This document shows positions 8,327 to 16,289 of a stretch of 64,000 bases of DNA, piece after piece. This DNA comes from Ramlibacter tataouinensis. Lineage in GTDB: Bacteria; Pseudomonadota; Gammaproteobacteria; Burkholderiales; Burkholderiaceae_C. Below the pieces are notes generated by a model that saw only the letters and a list, made by a program, of their open reading frames with translations, ran no database searches and was not told the DNA's origin. Numbering within the stretch: position 1 is the first letter of the stretch; each line of letters begins with the position of its first letter. The stretch is from positions 4,365,001-4,429,000 of the forward strand of contig NZ_CP010951.1 of the NCBI RefSeq assembly GCF_001580455.1, read 5' to 3'. Made by a program: the position numbers and the translations under genes.

Positions 8327-8384
8327 GGAGCGGCTCCTTTCACACACTCAAGCCCAGCTTAAGGCGCGCGAGCATGGGGAGCGC

Positions 8385-8398
8385 TTGATGAAGGTCAA
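8385..8398. promoter_or_regulatory. FNR-like box between usp and ccoI
   Basis: TTGAT-GAAG-GTCAA, one mismatch to TTGAT-N4-ATCAA. It lies in the divergent promoter region of the usp gene at 8326 and the ccoI gene at 8433. Confidence 0.6.
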
Positions 8399-8432
8399 GC
8401 GAAGCGCAGATGTGCGCGGCTAGCCTTGACGC

Positions 8433-10721
8433 ATGCAATTGGCCACCGCGGCGCTGGATGCGCCTGCCCGACGCGCGCACGACCCGTGGCTGGCGCTGGA
8501 TGAGCCTGCCCAGTGGCAGGAGTTCAGCCGTGAGCTGGCCGCCCCGGCCGGCACCTGGGAGTCGCACATCGCTATCGAGGGCATGCACTGCCCGGCCTGC
8601 TCGCTGACCGTGGAAGACGCGCTGGCCGGATGCGCCGGCGTGCGCGAGGTGCAGGTCAATGGCGCCACAGCGACGGCCCGCCTGGTGTGGTCGCCCGGCA
8701 CCGGCAAGCCTTCGGACTGGTGGCACGCCTTGCGCCGCAGCGGCTACGGGGCCGCCCCGGCCGGCGACCTGCTCACCGCAGCGCCCCGGCGCCGCGCGCA
8801 GCGCATGATGCTGTGGCGCTGGCTGGTCGCGGGCTTTTGCATGATGCAGGTGATGATGTATGCCGTCCCGGCCTACGTCGCCGAGCCCGGCGAGATCACG
8901 CCGGACATCCAGGCCCTGCTGCGATGGGCCTCATGGCTGATGACGCTGCCGGTGATGCTGTTCTCCTGCGGCCCGTTTTTCCAATCGGCATGGCACGACC
9001 TGCGGCGCCTGCGCGTGGGCATGGACGTGCCCGTGGCGCTCGGCCTGGCGATCGCCTTCGCCGCGAGCACCGCCGCCACCTTCGACGGCAGCAGCGTTTT
9101 CGCCGCCGAGGTGTGGTTCGATTCGATCACCATGTTCGTGTTCTTCCTGCTGTCCGGTCGCCTGCTGGAGCAGCGGCTGCGCGACCGCACGGCCGGATCG
9201 CTGGAGGCGCTGGCGCGGCGGCTGCCGGAGTCGGTGGAGCGGCAGGACGCACAGGGCGGCTTCGAGCGCGTGTCGGTGCGCAAGCTCGCGCCGGGCGATT
9301 GCATCCGCGTCTTGCCGGGCGAGGCCTTTCCGGCCGACGGTGTCGTGCTCGCGGGTGACAGCCGCGTCGACGAAGCGCTGCTCACCGGCGAGTCGCGCGC
9401 GCTGGCCCGCCGGCAGGGCGACAAGGTGGTGGCCGGCAGCCACAACCTCACCAGCCCGCTGCTGGTGCAGGTGACCCGCTGCGGCGCCGACACGCGCTTT
9501 GCGGAAATCGTCTCGCTGATGGAGCGTGCGTCGATGGAGAAGCCGGCGTCGGCGCAACTGGCCGATCGCATTGCCACCCCGTTCCTGTTGGCGGTGCTGG
9601 CGGCCGCCGCCGCTGCCGCCACGTGGTGGTGGTCCGCAGGTCCGGCCCACGCGCTGGGCGTGGCGATCGCGGTGCTGATCGTGACTTGTCCTTGCGCGCT
9701 GTCGCTGGCCACGCCGGCCGCCACGCTCGCCGCTGCCGGCGCGCTGGCGCGCCGCGGCATCCTGCCGCGTAGCCTGCAGGCCATGGAAACCTGCGCCGCC
9801 GTCGACACCGTGGTGTTCGACAAGACCGGAACGCTCACCGAGCCGCGGCTCGCCCTGGTGGCGGTGCGCACGCGGCCAGGCCTGGATGCCGGGGAGGCGC
9901 TCGCGCTGGCCGCCGCGCTGGCCAGCCACTCGCTGCACCCGGTGTCCCGCGCGGTGCTGGGCGCGGCCGGCGAGACGCCGTGGCAGGCCGGGAGCGTGGT
10001 GGAAGTCGCGGGCCGCGGTGTCGAAGGCGAGGTCCTTGCTGAAGCAAACGGGCCGGCGCGCCGCATGCGCCTGGGCTCGGCGTCTTTTTGCCAGGCCGCC
10101 GAACCGGAAGGCGAGGGCGGACGGGCGCACCTCGCCGACGCGCAGGGCTGGCTCGCCACCTTCGAGTTCGACGAGGCGCTGCGCTCCGATGCGCCCCTGG
10201 CGGTCGGCGCCCTGCAGCGGCTCCAGCTGCAGGTCCAGTTGCTGTCCGGCGACCGCACCGCCTCCGTGGTGCGGCTGGCGTCGCGCACCGGCATCGCCAC
10301 CAGCCGTGCCGAGCAGACGCCCGAAGACAAGCTCGCGCACGTCTGCAGCCTGCAGGGGTCGGGCCATGTGGTCGCCATGGTTGGCGATGGGATGAACGAC
10401 GCGCCGGTGCTGGCGCGCGCCAACGTCTCGATCGCGATGGGGCAGGGGGTGCCCCTGGCGCAGGCGCGCTCCGACTTCGTGGTTTCGGGCGCGCAGCTGT
10501 CAGCCATTCCCATGCTGCTGGCGCAGGCGCGGCGCACCCGCCGCATCGTGCGGGAGAACCTCGCATGGGCGGCCGCCTACAACCTCGCCAGCGTTCCGAT
10601 GGCGGTGGCCGGCTGGATGCCGCCTTGGCTCGCCGGCCTCGGCATGGCGGCCAGTTCACTGCTGGTGGTGCTCAACTCGGCGCGGCTCGCGCGCCTCCCG
10701 CATCTTCCGGAGGCTTCCTGA
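8433..10721 (+). CDS. ccoI: Copper-translocating P1B-type ATPase of cbb3 oxidase assembly (CcoI/FixI)
   Basis: Copper-exporting ATPase needed to load the CuB site of cbb3 oxidase (762 aa). An N-terminal metal-binding domain with the CxxC pair C53/C56 (GMHCPACS) is followed by membrane helices, the transmembrane CPC motif (C419-P-C421), the phosphorylation site DKTGT (D463), the SHSLHP motif and GDGMNDAP. The neighbouring ccoS, ccoN, ccoO and ccoP genes separate it from general CopA-type pumps. The stop overlaps the ccoS start by one base, so the two are translationally coupled. Confidence 0.95.
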   Translation: MQLATAALDAPARRAHDPWLALDEPAQWQEFSRELAAPAGTWESHIAIEGMHCPACSLTVEDALAGCAGVREVQVNGATATARLVWSPGTGKPSDWWHALRRSGYGAAPAGDLLTAAPRRRAQRMMLWRWLVAGFCMMQVMMYAVPAYVAEPGEITPDIQALLRWASWLMTLPVMLFSCGPFFQSAWHDLRRLRVGMDVPVALGLAIAFAASTAATFDGSSVFAAEVWFDSITMFVFFLLSGRLLEQRLRDRTAGSLEALARRLPESVERQDAQGGFERVSVRKLAPGDCIRVLPGEAFPADGVVLAGDSRVDEALLTGESRALARRQGDKVVAGSHNLTSPLLVQVTRCGADTRFAEIVSLMERASMEKPASAQLADRIATPFLLAVLAAAAAAATWWWSAGPAHALGVAIAVLIVTCPCALSLATPAATLAAAGALARRGILPRSLQAMETCAAVDTVVFDKTGTLTEPRLALVAVRTRPGLDAGEALALAAALASHSLHPVSRAVLGAAGETPWQAGSVVEVAGRGVEGEVLAEANGPARRMRLGSASFCQAAEPEGEGGRAHLADAQGWLATFEFDEALRSDAPLAVGALQRLQLQVQLLSGDRTASVVRLASRTGIATSRAEQTPEDKLAHVCSLQGSGHVVAMVGDGMNDAPVLARANVSIAMGQGVPLAQARSDFVVSGAQLSAIPMLLAQARRTRRIVRENLAWAAAYNLASVPMAVAGWMPPWLAGLGMAASSLLVVLNSARLARLPHLPEAS

Positions 10722-10858
10722 TGGACATCCTTTTCCTTCTTATTCCGCTTTCCGTCGCACTCGGCCTCGTCATCCTCGGCGCATTGGGCTGGGCGGTGTG
10801 GCGTGGTCAATTCGACTCGATCGAAGCCGAGGGCGAACGCATTCTGAAATCGGATTGA
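10721..10858 (+). CDS. ccoS: cbb3 oxidase maturation protein CcoS
   Basis: 45-aa membrane protein needed for haem/copper incorporation in cbb3 oxidase. It has a single hydrophobic helix (residues 3-27, LLIPLSVALGLVILGALGWAV) followed by the family tail WRGQFDSIEAEGERIL. It overlaps the ccoI stop (TGATG). An FNR-like box for ccoN overlaps its own stop codon. Confidence 0.93.
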   Translation: MDILFLLIPLSVALGLVILGALGWAVWRGQFDSIEAEGERILKSD

Positions 10859-10868
10859 CTTTCATCAA
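10855..10868 (+). promoter_or_regulatory. FNR-like box of the ccoNOQP operon
   Basis: TTGAC-TTTC-ATCAA, one mismatch to the FNR consensus. Its centre (10861.5) is about 41 bases before a start near 10903, with a weak -10 (TAACAC at 10890-10895). This is class II activator geometry, and ccoN begins at 10925. Confidence 0.72.
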
Positions 10869-10924
10869 ATCTCTGCTGTGTCTCGCGCGTAACACTTCCA
10901 ACCCTACGATCAGAGGTGTTTTTC

Positions 10925-12358
10925 ATGAACAAGAATCCAGGAGCCGCAGTCGTCTACAACGACACCGTCGTGCGGCAGTTTTCGCTGATGACGGTCGTGT
11001 GGGGCGTGGTCGGCATGCTGGTCGGCGTATTCATCGCCGCCCAACTCGCCTGGCCCGAGCTGAACTTCGGCATCCCCTGGCTGAGTTACGGCCGATTGCG
11101 TCCGCTGCACACCAACGCGGTGATCTTCGCGTTCGGCGGCTGCGCGCTGTTCGCGACGAGCTACTACGTGGTGCAACGCACCTGCCACGTGCCGCTGTTC
11201 GCCAAGTCGCTGGCAGCGTTTACGTTCTGGGGCTGGCAGGTGGTGATCGTCGCCGCGGCGATCAGCCTGCCCCTGGGCTACACGACCGGCAAGGAATACG
11301 CCGAACTCGAATGGCCCATCGACATCCTGATCACGCTGGTCTGGGTGTCCTATGCGATCGTGTTCTTCGGCACCATCGGCACCCGCAAGGTCAGGCACAT
11401 CTACGTCGCCAACTGGTTCTTCGGCGCGTTCATCCTGACCGTGGCGCTGCTGCACCTGGTCAACAGCGCGGAAGTGCCCGCGGGCTGGATGAAGTCCTAC
11501 TCCGCCTATGCCGGTGTGCAGGACGCGATGGTGCAGTGGTGGTATGGCCATAACGCGGTCGGCTTCTTCCTGACCGCGGGCTTCCTCGGGATGATGTACT
11601 ACTTCATCCCGAAGCAGGCCGAGCGTCCGGTCTACAGCTACCGCCTCTCGATCGTCCACTTCTGGGCGCTGATCTTCACCTACATGTGGGCCGGCCCGCA
11701 TCACCTGCACTACACGGCGCTGCCGGACTGGACCCAGTCGGTCGGCATGGTGTTCTCGCTGATCCTGCTGGCGCCCAGCTGGGGCGGCATGATCAACGGG
11801 ATCATGACCCTGTCGGGCGCCTGGCACAAGCTGCGCGACGACCCGGTGCTGCGCTTCCTGATCGTGTCGCTGTCCTTCTACGGCATGAGCACCTTCGAGG
11901 GCCCGATGATGTCCATCAAGACGGTGAACGCGCTGTCGCACTACACGGACTGGACCGTCGGCCACGTGCACTCGGGCGCCCTGGGCTGGGTCGGCCTGAT
12001 CTCGATGGGTTCGATCTACTACCTGCTGCCTCGCCTGTTCGGCCAGAAGCAGATGTATTCGGTGAAGGCGATCGAGGCGCACTTTTGGGTGGCCACCATC
12101 GGCATCGTGCTGTACATCGCAGCCATGTGGATCGCCGGCGTGATGCAAGGCCTGATGTGGCGCGCCATCAACACCGACGGCACGCTGACCTACACCTTCG
12201 TGGAATCGGTGAAGGCGACTTATCCGTTCTACGTGATCCGCGTCTTCGGCGGCCTGCTGTACCTCACCGGCATGCTGATCATGGCCTGGAACACCGCGAT
12301 GACCGTGGCCAACGGCCGCTCCGTGCGCATCGCCGTGCCGGCACCGCAAACCGCCTGA
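10925..12358 (+). CDS. ccoN: cbb3-type cytochrome c oxidase subunit I (CcoN)
   Basis: Catalytic 12-helix subunit of the high-affinity proton-pumping oxidase (477 aa), carrying haem b, haem b3 and CuB. Conserved histidines are visible: WWYGHNAV and GPHHLHY (CuB ligands) and the HVHSG pair (haem ligands). The start at ATG 10925 is preferred over an in-frame GTG at 10916 because GAGGTG (10913-10918) sits at the right distance. First gene of ccoNOQP. Confidence 0.97.
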   Translation: MNKNPGAAVVYNDTVVRQFSLMTVVWGVVGMLVGVFIAAQLAWPELNFGIPWLSYGRLRPLHTNAVIFAFGGCALFATSYYVVQRTCHVPLFAKSLAAFTFWGWQVVIVAAAISLPLGYTTGKEYAELEWPIDILITLVWVSYAIVFFGTIGTRKVRHIYVANWFFGAFILTVALLHLVNSAEVPAGWMKSYSAYAGVQDAMVQWWYGHNAVGFFLTAGFLGMMYYFIPKQAERPVYSYRLSIVHFWALIFTYMWAGPHHLHYTALPDWTQSVGMVFSLILLAPSWGGMINGIMTLSGAWHKLRDDPVLRFLIVSLSFYGMSTFEGPMMSIKTVNALSHYTDWTVGHVHSGALGWVGLISMGSIYYLLPRLFGQKQMYSVKAIEAHFWVATIGIVLYIAAMWIAGVMQGLMWRAINTDGTLTYTFVESVKATYPFYVIRVFGGLLYLTGMLIMAWNTAMTVANGRSVRIAVPAPQTA

Positions 12359-12371
12359 GGAAAGAACAACC

Positions 12372-12998
12372 ATGGCCAATCCTTCATCCTCGACCGGTTT
12401 CTCGCACGAGAAGATCGAGACGAGCAATTTCCTGATGATCGTGCTGATTCTGATCGTGGTCGCCTTCGGCGGCCTGGTCGAGATCGTGCCGCTGTTCTTC
12501 CAGAAGAGCACCACGCAACCGGTGGACGGCGTCAAGCCCTACACCGCGCTGCAGCTGGCGGGCCGCGACGTGTACCTGCGCGAGGGCTGCTACAACTGCC
12601 ACTCGCAGATGATCCGCCCGTTCCGCGCCGAGACGCTGCGCTACGGGCATTACTCGGTGGCGGGCGAGTTCGTCTACGACCATCCGTTCCAGTGGGGCAG
12701 CAAGCGCACCGGACCGGATCTGCACCGCGTGGGTGGTAAGTACAGCGACGACTGGCACAAGGTCCACCTGAACAATCCGCGCGACGTGGTGCCCGAGTCC
12801 AACATGCCGGCTTATCCCTGGCTCGAGAAGACCGCAGTCGACGCCGCGGCGATACCGACGCGCATGAAGGCGCTGCGCATGGTGGGCGTGCCTTACACCG
12901 ACGCCGAGATCTCCAAGGCGGAGGGCGAAGTCAAGGGCAAGACCGAGATGGACGCCGTCGTGGCGTATCTCCAGAGCCTCGGGCTGGCGCTGAAGTAA
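12372..12998 (+). CDS. ccoO: cbb3-type cytochrome c oxidase subunit II (CcoO)
   Basis: Membrane-anchored mono-haem cytochrome c (208 aa). One N-terminal helix (about 20-42) precedes the haem-binding CYNCH motif; the axial methionine is probably in ESNMPAYPWL. It passes electrons from CcoP to CcoN. It starts 14 bases after ccoN. Confidence 0.97.
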   Translation: MANPSSSTGFSHEKIETSNFLMIVLILIVVAFGGLVEIVPLFFQKSTTQPVDGVKPYTALQLAGRDVYLREGCYNCHSQMIRPFRAETLRYGHYSVAGEFVYDHPFQWGSKRTGPDLHRVGGKYSDDWHKVHLNNPRDVVPESNMPAYPWLEKTAVDAAAIPTRMKALRMVGVPYTDAEISKAEGEVKGKTEMDAVVAYLQSLGLALK

Positions 12999-13009
12999 GG
13001 AGCAGACGC

Positions 13010-13156
13010 ATGGACATCGACATCAACACCCTGCGCATCGCCGCGACGGTGGTCTCTTTCCTGGTCTTCATCGGCATCCTGGCCTGGGCCTTTTCGCGGC
13101 GCAATCGTGAGCGCTTCGAAGCGGATGCGCAGATTCCATTCAGCCACGAACAATAA
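13010..13156 (+). CDS. ccoQ: cbb3-type cytochrome oxidase subunit CcoQ (FixQ)
   Basis: 48-aa single-helix subunit that stabilises the cbb3 complex. Hydrophobic residues 10-28 are followed by the basic FSRRNRERFEADAQIPF tail typical of CcoQ. A TAAGGAG overlapping the ccoO stop region serves as the ribosome binding site. Its position between ccoO and ccoP is diagnostic. Confidence 0.93.
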   Translation: MDIDINTLRIAATVVSFLVFIGILAWAFSRRNRERFEADAQIPFSHEQ

Positions 13157-13173
13157 GAAGCCGGAGCACACGC

Positions 13174-14082
13174 ATGAGCGATTTCAACGCGAATTTCTGG
13201 TCGGTTTGGGTTGCCGCCATCACGCTCGCCGGCATCATCGGCTGCGCGGTCCTGCTGTGGGTCACCGCCAAGACCAAGGTGCCTTCGCACAGCGACAACA
13301 CCACGGGCCACGTCTGGGACGAGGACCTGTCGGAGCTGAACAACCCCATGCCGCGCTGGTGGATGTGGCTGTTCGTCATCACCATCATCTTCGGCTTGCT
13401 GTACCTGGTGGCCTACCCGGGGCTGGGCAGCTACGAGGGCCAGCTCAAGTGGACCACGCGCGGCGAGCACGCCGCCGAAATGAAGCAGGCCGAGGCCGAC
13501 CTGGCGCCGTTGTACGCGCAGTTCACGGCCAAGAAGGTCGAGGATCTGGCCGGCGATGCGAATGCCAAGGCCATCGGCGAGCGCCTGTTCATGAACAACT
13601 GCGCGCAGTGCCACGGCTCGGATGCGCGCGGCAGCAAGGGCTTTCCCAGCCTGGCCGACAAGGACTGGCTGCACGGCGGCACGCCCGACAAGATCATCGA
13701 GACGATCACCAAGGGACGCAACGGCGCGATGCCGCCGATGGCGGCCGCGGTCGGTTCGGCTGACGACGTGAAGAACGTCGCCAACTACGTGCTGAGCCTG
13801 TCGGGCGCGCCGCATGATTCGCTGCGCGCGCAGCTGGGCAAGCCCAAGTTCGCGGCCTGCGCCGCCTGCCACGGCGCCGACGGCAAGGGCAACCAGGCCG
13901 TGGGCGCGCCCAACCTGGCCGACAACACCTGGCTGCACGGATATGGCGAGCAGGCCATCGTCAACATGATCAATACCGGCAAGACCAATGTGATGCCTGC
14001 GCAGGAGGCCAAGCTGACCGAAGCGCAGATTCGCGTGCTGGCCGCCTACGTCTGGGGCCTGTCCAACATCAAGTCGCCCTGA
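13174..14082 (+). CDS. ccoP: cbb3-type cytochrome c oxidase subunit III (CcoP)
   Basis: Di-haem cytochrome c that accepts electrons for cbb3 oxidase (302 aa). Two N-terminal membrane segments (about 10-32 and 60-80; WWMWLFVITIIFGLLYL is the second) precede two haem sites, CAQCH and CAACH, with later methionines as likely axial ligands (MPPMAAAV, NVMPAQEAKL). Last structural gene of the operon; a terminator-like hairpin follows. Confidence 0.97.
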   Translation: MSDFNANFWSVWVAAITLAGIIGCAVLLWVTAKTKVPSHSDNTTGHVWDEDLSELNNPMPRWWMWLFVITIIFGLLYLVAYPGLGSYEGQLKWTTRGEHAAEMKQAEADLAPLYAQFTAKKVEDLAGDANAKAIGERLFMNNCAQCHGSDARGSKGFPSLADKDWLHGGTPDKIIETITKGRNGAMPPMAAAVGSADDVKNVANYVLSLSGAPHDSLRAQLGKPKFAACAACHGADGKGNQAVGAPNLADNTWLHGYGEQAIVNMINTGKTNVMPAQEAKLTEAQIRVLAAYVWGLSNIKSP

Positions 14083-14102
14083 TCAGCCAGGACCCATTTC
14101 CC

Positions 14103-14140
14103 GCGGGGCGGGAGGGGCGTTCGCGCCGCTCCCGTCCCGC
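14103..14140 (+). terminator. Terminator-like hairpin after ccoP
   Basis: A 17-base arm at 14103-14119 pairs with 14124-14140 with two mismatches and a TTCG loop. It is followed by GTTATCTTTT. It separates ccoNOQP from ccoG. Confidence 0.6.
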
Positions 14141-14153
14141 GTTATCTTTTGCC

Positions 14154-14167
14154 ATGACATAGGTCAA
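14154..14167 (+). promoter_or_regulatory. Weak FNR-like box before ccoG
   Basis: ATGAC-ATAG-GTCAA, three mismatches to TTGAT-N4-ATCAA, 23 bases before the ccoG start at 14190. It suggests a second FNR-dependent promoter for ccoGH. Confidence 0.35.
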
Positions 14168-14189
14168 GCGAAGCGCCGATTCCCGGCGC

Positions 14190-15635
14190 ATGATTGCTGC
14201 CGCAGCAGATGCGCAACCCATGAAAGTGATACCCATCGTTCCGCTCGCCGACGACGAAGGCGAGATGCAGTCCCTCTACGAGGCGCAAAAAAAGATCTAT
14301 CCGCGCTCCGTCACGGGCCGATTCGCATGGTGGCGCTGGGCCTTCGTGTGGCTCACGCAGGTCATTTTCTACGGGCTGCCCTGGCTGGAATGGGGCCACC
14401 GCCAAGCCGTGCTGTTCGACCTGGAGGCGCGGCGCTTCTACATCTTCGGCTTCGTCCTGTACCCGCAGGACTTCATCTATCTCACCGCCTTGCTGGTGAT
14501 CAGCGCGCTGTCGCTGTTCCTGTTCACCGCCGTGGCCGGCCGCCTGTGGTGCGGCTTCGCCTGCCCGCAGACCGTCTACACCGAGATGTTCCTGTGGATC
14601 GAGCGCAAGGTCGAAGGCGATCGCACCGCCCGCATGAAGCTCGACAGCCAGCCGATGTCGATGGAAAAGCTGGTCAAGAAGTGGTTCAAGCACATCCTGT
14701 GGGGCGCGCTGGCGATGTGGACCGGGTTCACCTTCGTCGGCTATTTCACGCCCATTCGCGAGCTCGGCCTGGAATTCCTGCAGACGCGCATGGGCGGCTG
14801 GGAGGTGTTCTGGGTGCTGTTCTACGCCGCCGCGACCTACGGCAACGCGGGTTTCCTGCGCGAGCAGGTGTGCAAGTACATGTGCCCGTACGCGCGCTTC
14901 CAGAGCGCGATGTTCGACAAGGACACGCTGGTCGTCGGCTACGACGTCGCTCGTGGCGAACCGCGCGGCGCGCGTTCGCGCAAGGCCGACATCAAGCAGC
15001 TGCAGCTGGGCCACTGCGTCGATTGCAGCCTGTGCGTGCAGGTGTGTCCCACCGGCATCGACATCCGAGAAGGCCTGCAGTACGAATGCATCGGCTGCGC
15101 CGCCTGCGTGGACGTGTGCGACGGCGTCATGGACAAGATGGGGTACCCGCGCGGCCTGATCCGCTTCTCCACCCAGAACGCGATCAAGCGAGGCTGGACC
15201 CGGCGCGAGATCTGGGGGCACATCCTGCGCCCGCGCGTGCTGATCTACACCGCCGTGCTCGGCGCGCTGTGCCTGGCGGTGGCCTTCAGCCTGGCCATGC
15301 GCACGCCGCTGAAGGTGGATGTGGTGCGCGACCGGGCTGCACTGTCGCGGATCGTCGAAGGCGGAAAGCTCGAGAACGTCTATCGCCTGCAGATCATGAA
15401 CGCCACCGAGCGGCCGCAGATCTACCGCATCGGCGCCGAGGGCCTGCAGGGTATCGCCGTGGCTTCGGAGACGGAAGTGAGCGTGGGGCCGGCCGAGTCG
15501 CGCTGGGTCGCCGTGCGATTGCAGATACCATATGGTTCGGCAGCGCCCGGTTCGCATCCGATCTATTTCAGGATCGGAGCGGCCAGTGGCGATGCCCATG
15601 TCAGTGAAAAGTCCGTCTTCCTGGTGCCGCGGTAG
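14190..15635 (+). CDS. ccoG: cbb3 oxidase accessory protein CcoG (FixG, ferredoxin-type)
   Basis: Membrane protein with two [4Fe-4S] motifs that reduces copper during cbb3 CuB assembly (481 aa). Several helices flank a WCGFACPQT motif; the ferredoxin part contains CVDCSLCVQVCPTG and CIGCAACVDVCDG at about residues 274-315. A C-terminal Ig-like periplasmic domain follows. The ATG at 14190 is the longest start after the FNR-like box; an internal ATG at 14220 is possible. Confidence 0.95.
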   Translation: MIAAAADAQPMKVIPIVPLADDEGEMQSLYEAQKKIYPRSVTGRFAWWRWAFVWLTQVIFYGLPWLEWGHRQAVLFDLEARRFYIFGFVLYPQDFIYLTALLVISALSLFLFTAVAGRLWCGFACPQTVYTEMFLWIERKVEGDRTARMKLDSQPMSMEKLVKKWFKHILWGALAMWTGFTFVGYFTPIRELGLEFLQTRMGGWEVFWVLFYAAATYGNAGFLREQVCKYMCPYARFQSAMFDKDTLVVGYDVARGEPRGARSRKADIKQLQLGHCVDCSLCVQVCPTGIDIREGLQYECIGCAACVDVCDGVMDKMGYPRGLIRFSTQNAIKRGWTRREIWGHILRPRVLIYTAVLGALCLAVAFSLAMRTPLKVDVVRDRAALSRIVEGGKLENVYRLQIMNATERPQIYRIGAEGLQGIAVASETEVSVGPAESRWVAVRLQIPYGSAAPGSHPIYFRIGAASGDAHVSEKSVFLVPR

Positions 15636-15662
15636 GGCGGGCAATCCCTGAAGGAGAGAGCG

Positions 15663-15917
15663 ATGAGCGAGCCGAACGAGCCCAAGCCCTGGTGGAAGCA
15701 TGGCCAGGTGTGGCTGCTGATCAGCGGTCCGGCGGCCGTCGTGGTGGCAGGGGTGGTGACGATGTGGCTCGCGGTGTCTTCGCCCGATCCGGTGATCGCC
15801 GAGGACTACTACCGCCAGGGACTCGAGATCAACCAGCAGCTGGCGCGCGAACGCGCGCACCTGCCGGCGCAGCAAGGCCGCAATCACGCCGCCACGCCCG
15901 CGGCGGAAAGGAAATAG
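15663..15917 (+). CDS. ccoH: FixH/CcoH family protein, short form
   Basis: 84-aa single-helix protein (membrane segment about 16-40). The segment SPDPVIAEDYYRQGLEINQQLA matches the start of the periplasmic domain in FixH/CcoH assembly factors. The family is usually about 150-170 residues, and here the rest of the periplasmic domain is missing. GGAGAG precedes the start. It sits between ccoG and another small membrane protein. Confidence 0.75.
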   Translation: MSEPNEPKPWWKHGQVWLLISGPAAVVVAGVVTMWLAVSSPDPVIAEDYYRQGLEINQQLARERAHLPAQQGRNHAATPAAERK

Positions 15918-15919
15918 CC

Positions 15920-16225
15920 ATGTCCATGTGGCTGCAGCGCCTGGGTTGGGTTGCCTGGCCGGCCTTTCTGGCGGCCTGCATGCTCGAACTGATCGTCTTC
16001 GCCGTCGCGGACCCGCTGGAGCTTCAGTGGGGCGGAGGCCCGCTGGGCTGGTCGCGGCGCAGCGTCTATACGGTGTCCTTTTTCGTGTTCTGGGTGGTGA
16101 GCCTGGGGCCCTGCGCGCTGGCCATCCTGCTGCACATGCGGCCGGCCGAAGTCAACGAGTGCCCGTTCGATCCCTCGCAACGGCCGGAAGGCTGCCCCGG
16201 TTCGCTGAGTTCCCGGACGCCGTAG
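15920..16225 (+). CDS. Small membrane protein in the cco cluster, unknown function
   Basis: 101-aa protein with two or three hydrophobic segments (about 8-30, 50-75) and a C-terminal tail containing two cysteines (NECPFDPSQRPEGCPG). It starts two bases after ccoH, with GGAAAG as ribosome binding site, so it belongs to the ccoG-ccoH transcription unit. I do not recognise a characterised family. Location suggests a role in oxidase assembly; this is inference. Confidence 0.75.
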   Translation: MSMWLQRLGWVAWPAFLAACMLELIVFAVADPLELQWGGGPLGWSRRSVYTVSFFVFWVVSLGPCALAILLHMRPAEVNECPFDPSQRPEGCPGSLSSRTP

Positions 16226-16260
16226 GCCTGCCCTGCCGGACCGGCGGCTTTGCAAGATGC

Positions 16261-16287
16261 GGTAAATTCCCCGTGAAGGGGTTTACC
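16261..16287 (+). promoter_or_regulatory. Hairpin overlapping the ribosome binding site of the PAS kinase gene
   Basis: GGTAAA (16261-16266) pairs with TTTACC (16282-16287), and inside it CCCC pairs with GGGG around a GTGAA loop, with a TT bulge. The AAGGGG ribosome binding site lies in the 3' arm, two bases from the TTG start at 16290. Confidence 0.45.
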
Positions 16288-16289
16288 GT

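Noticed and set aside
8873..10546. 557-codon frame antisense to ccoI
   Set aside because: Ser/Ala/Arg-rich low-complexity translation, no motifs.
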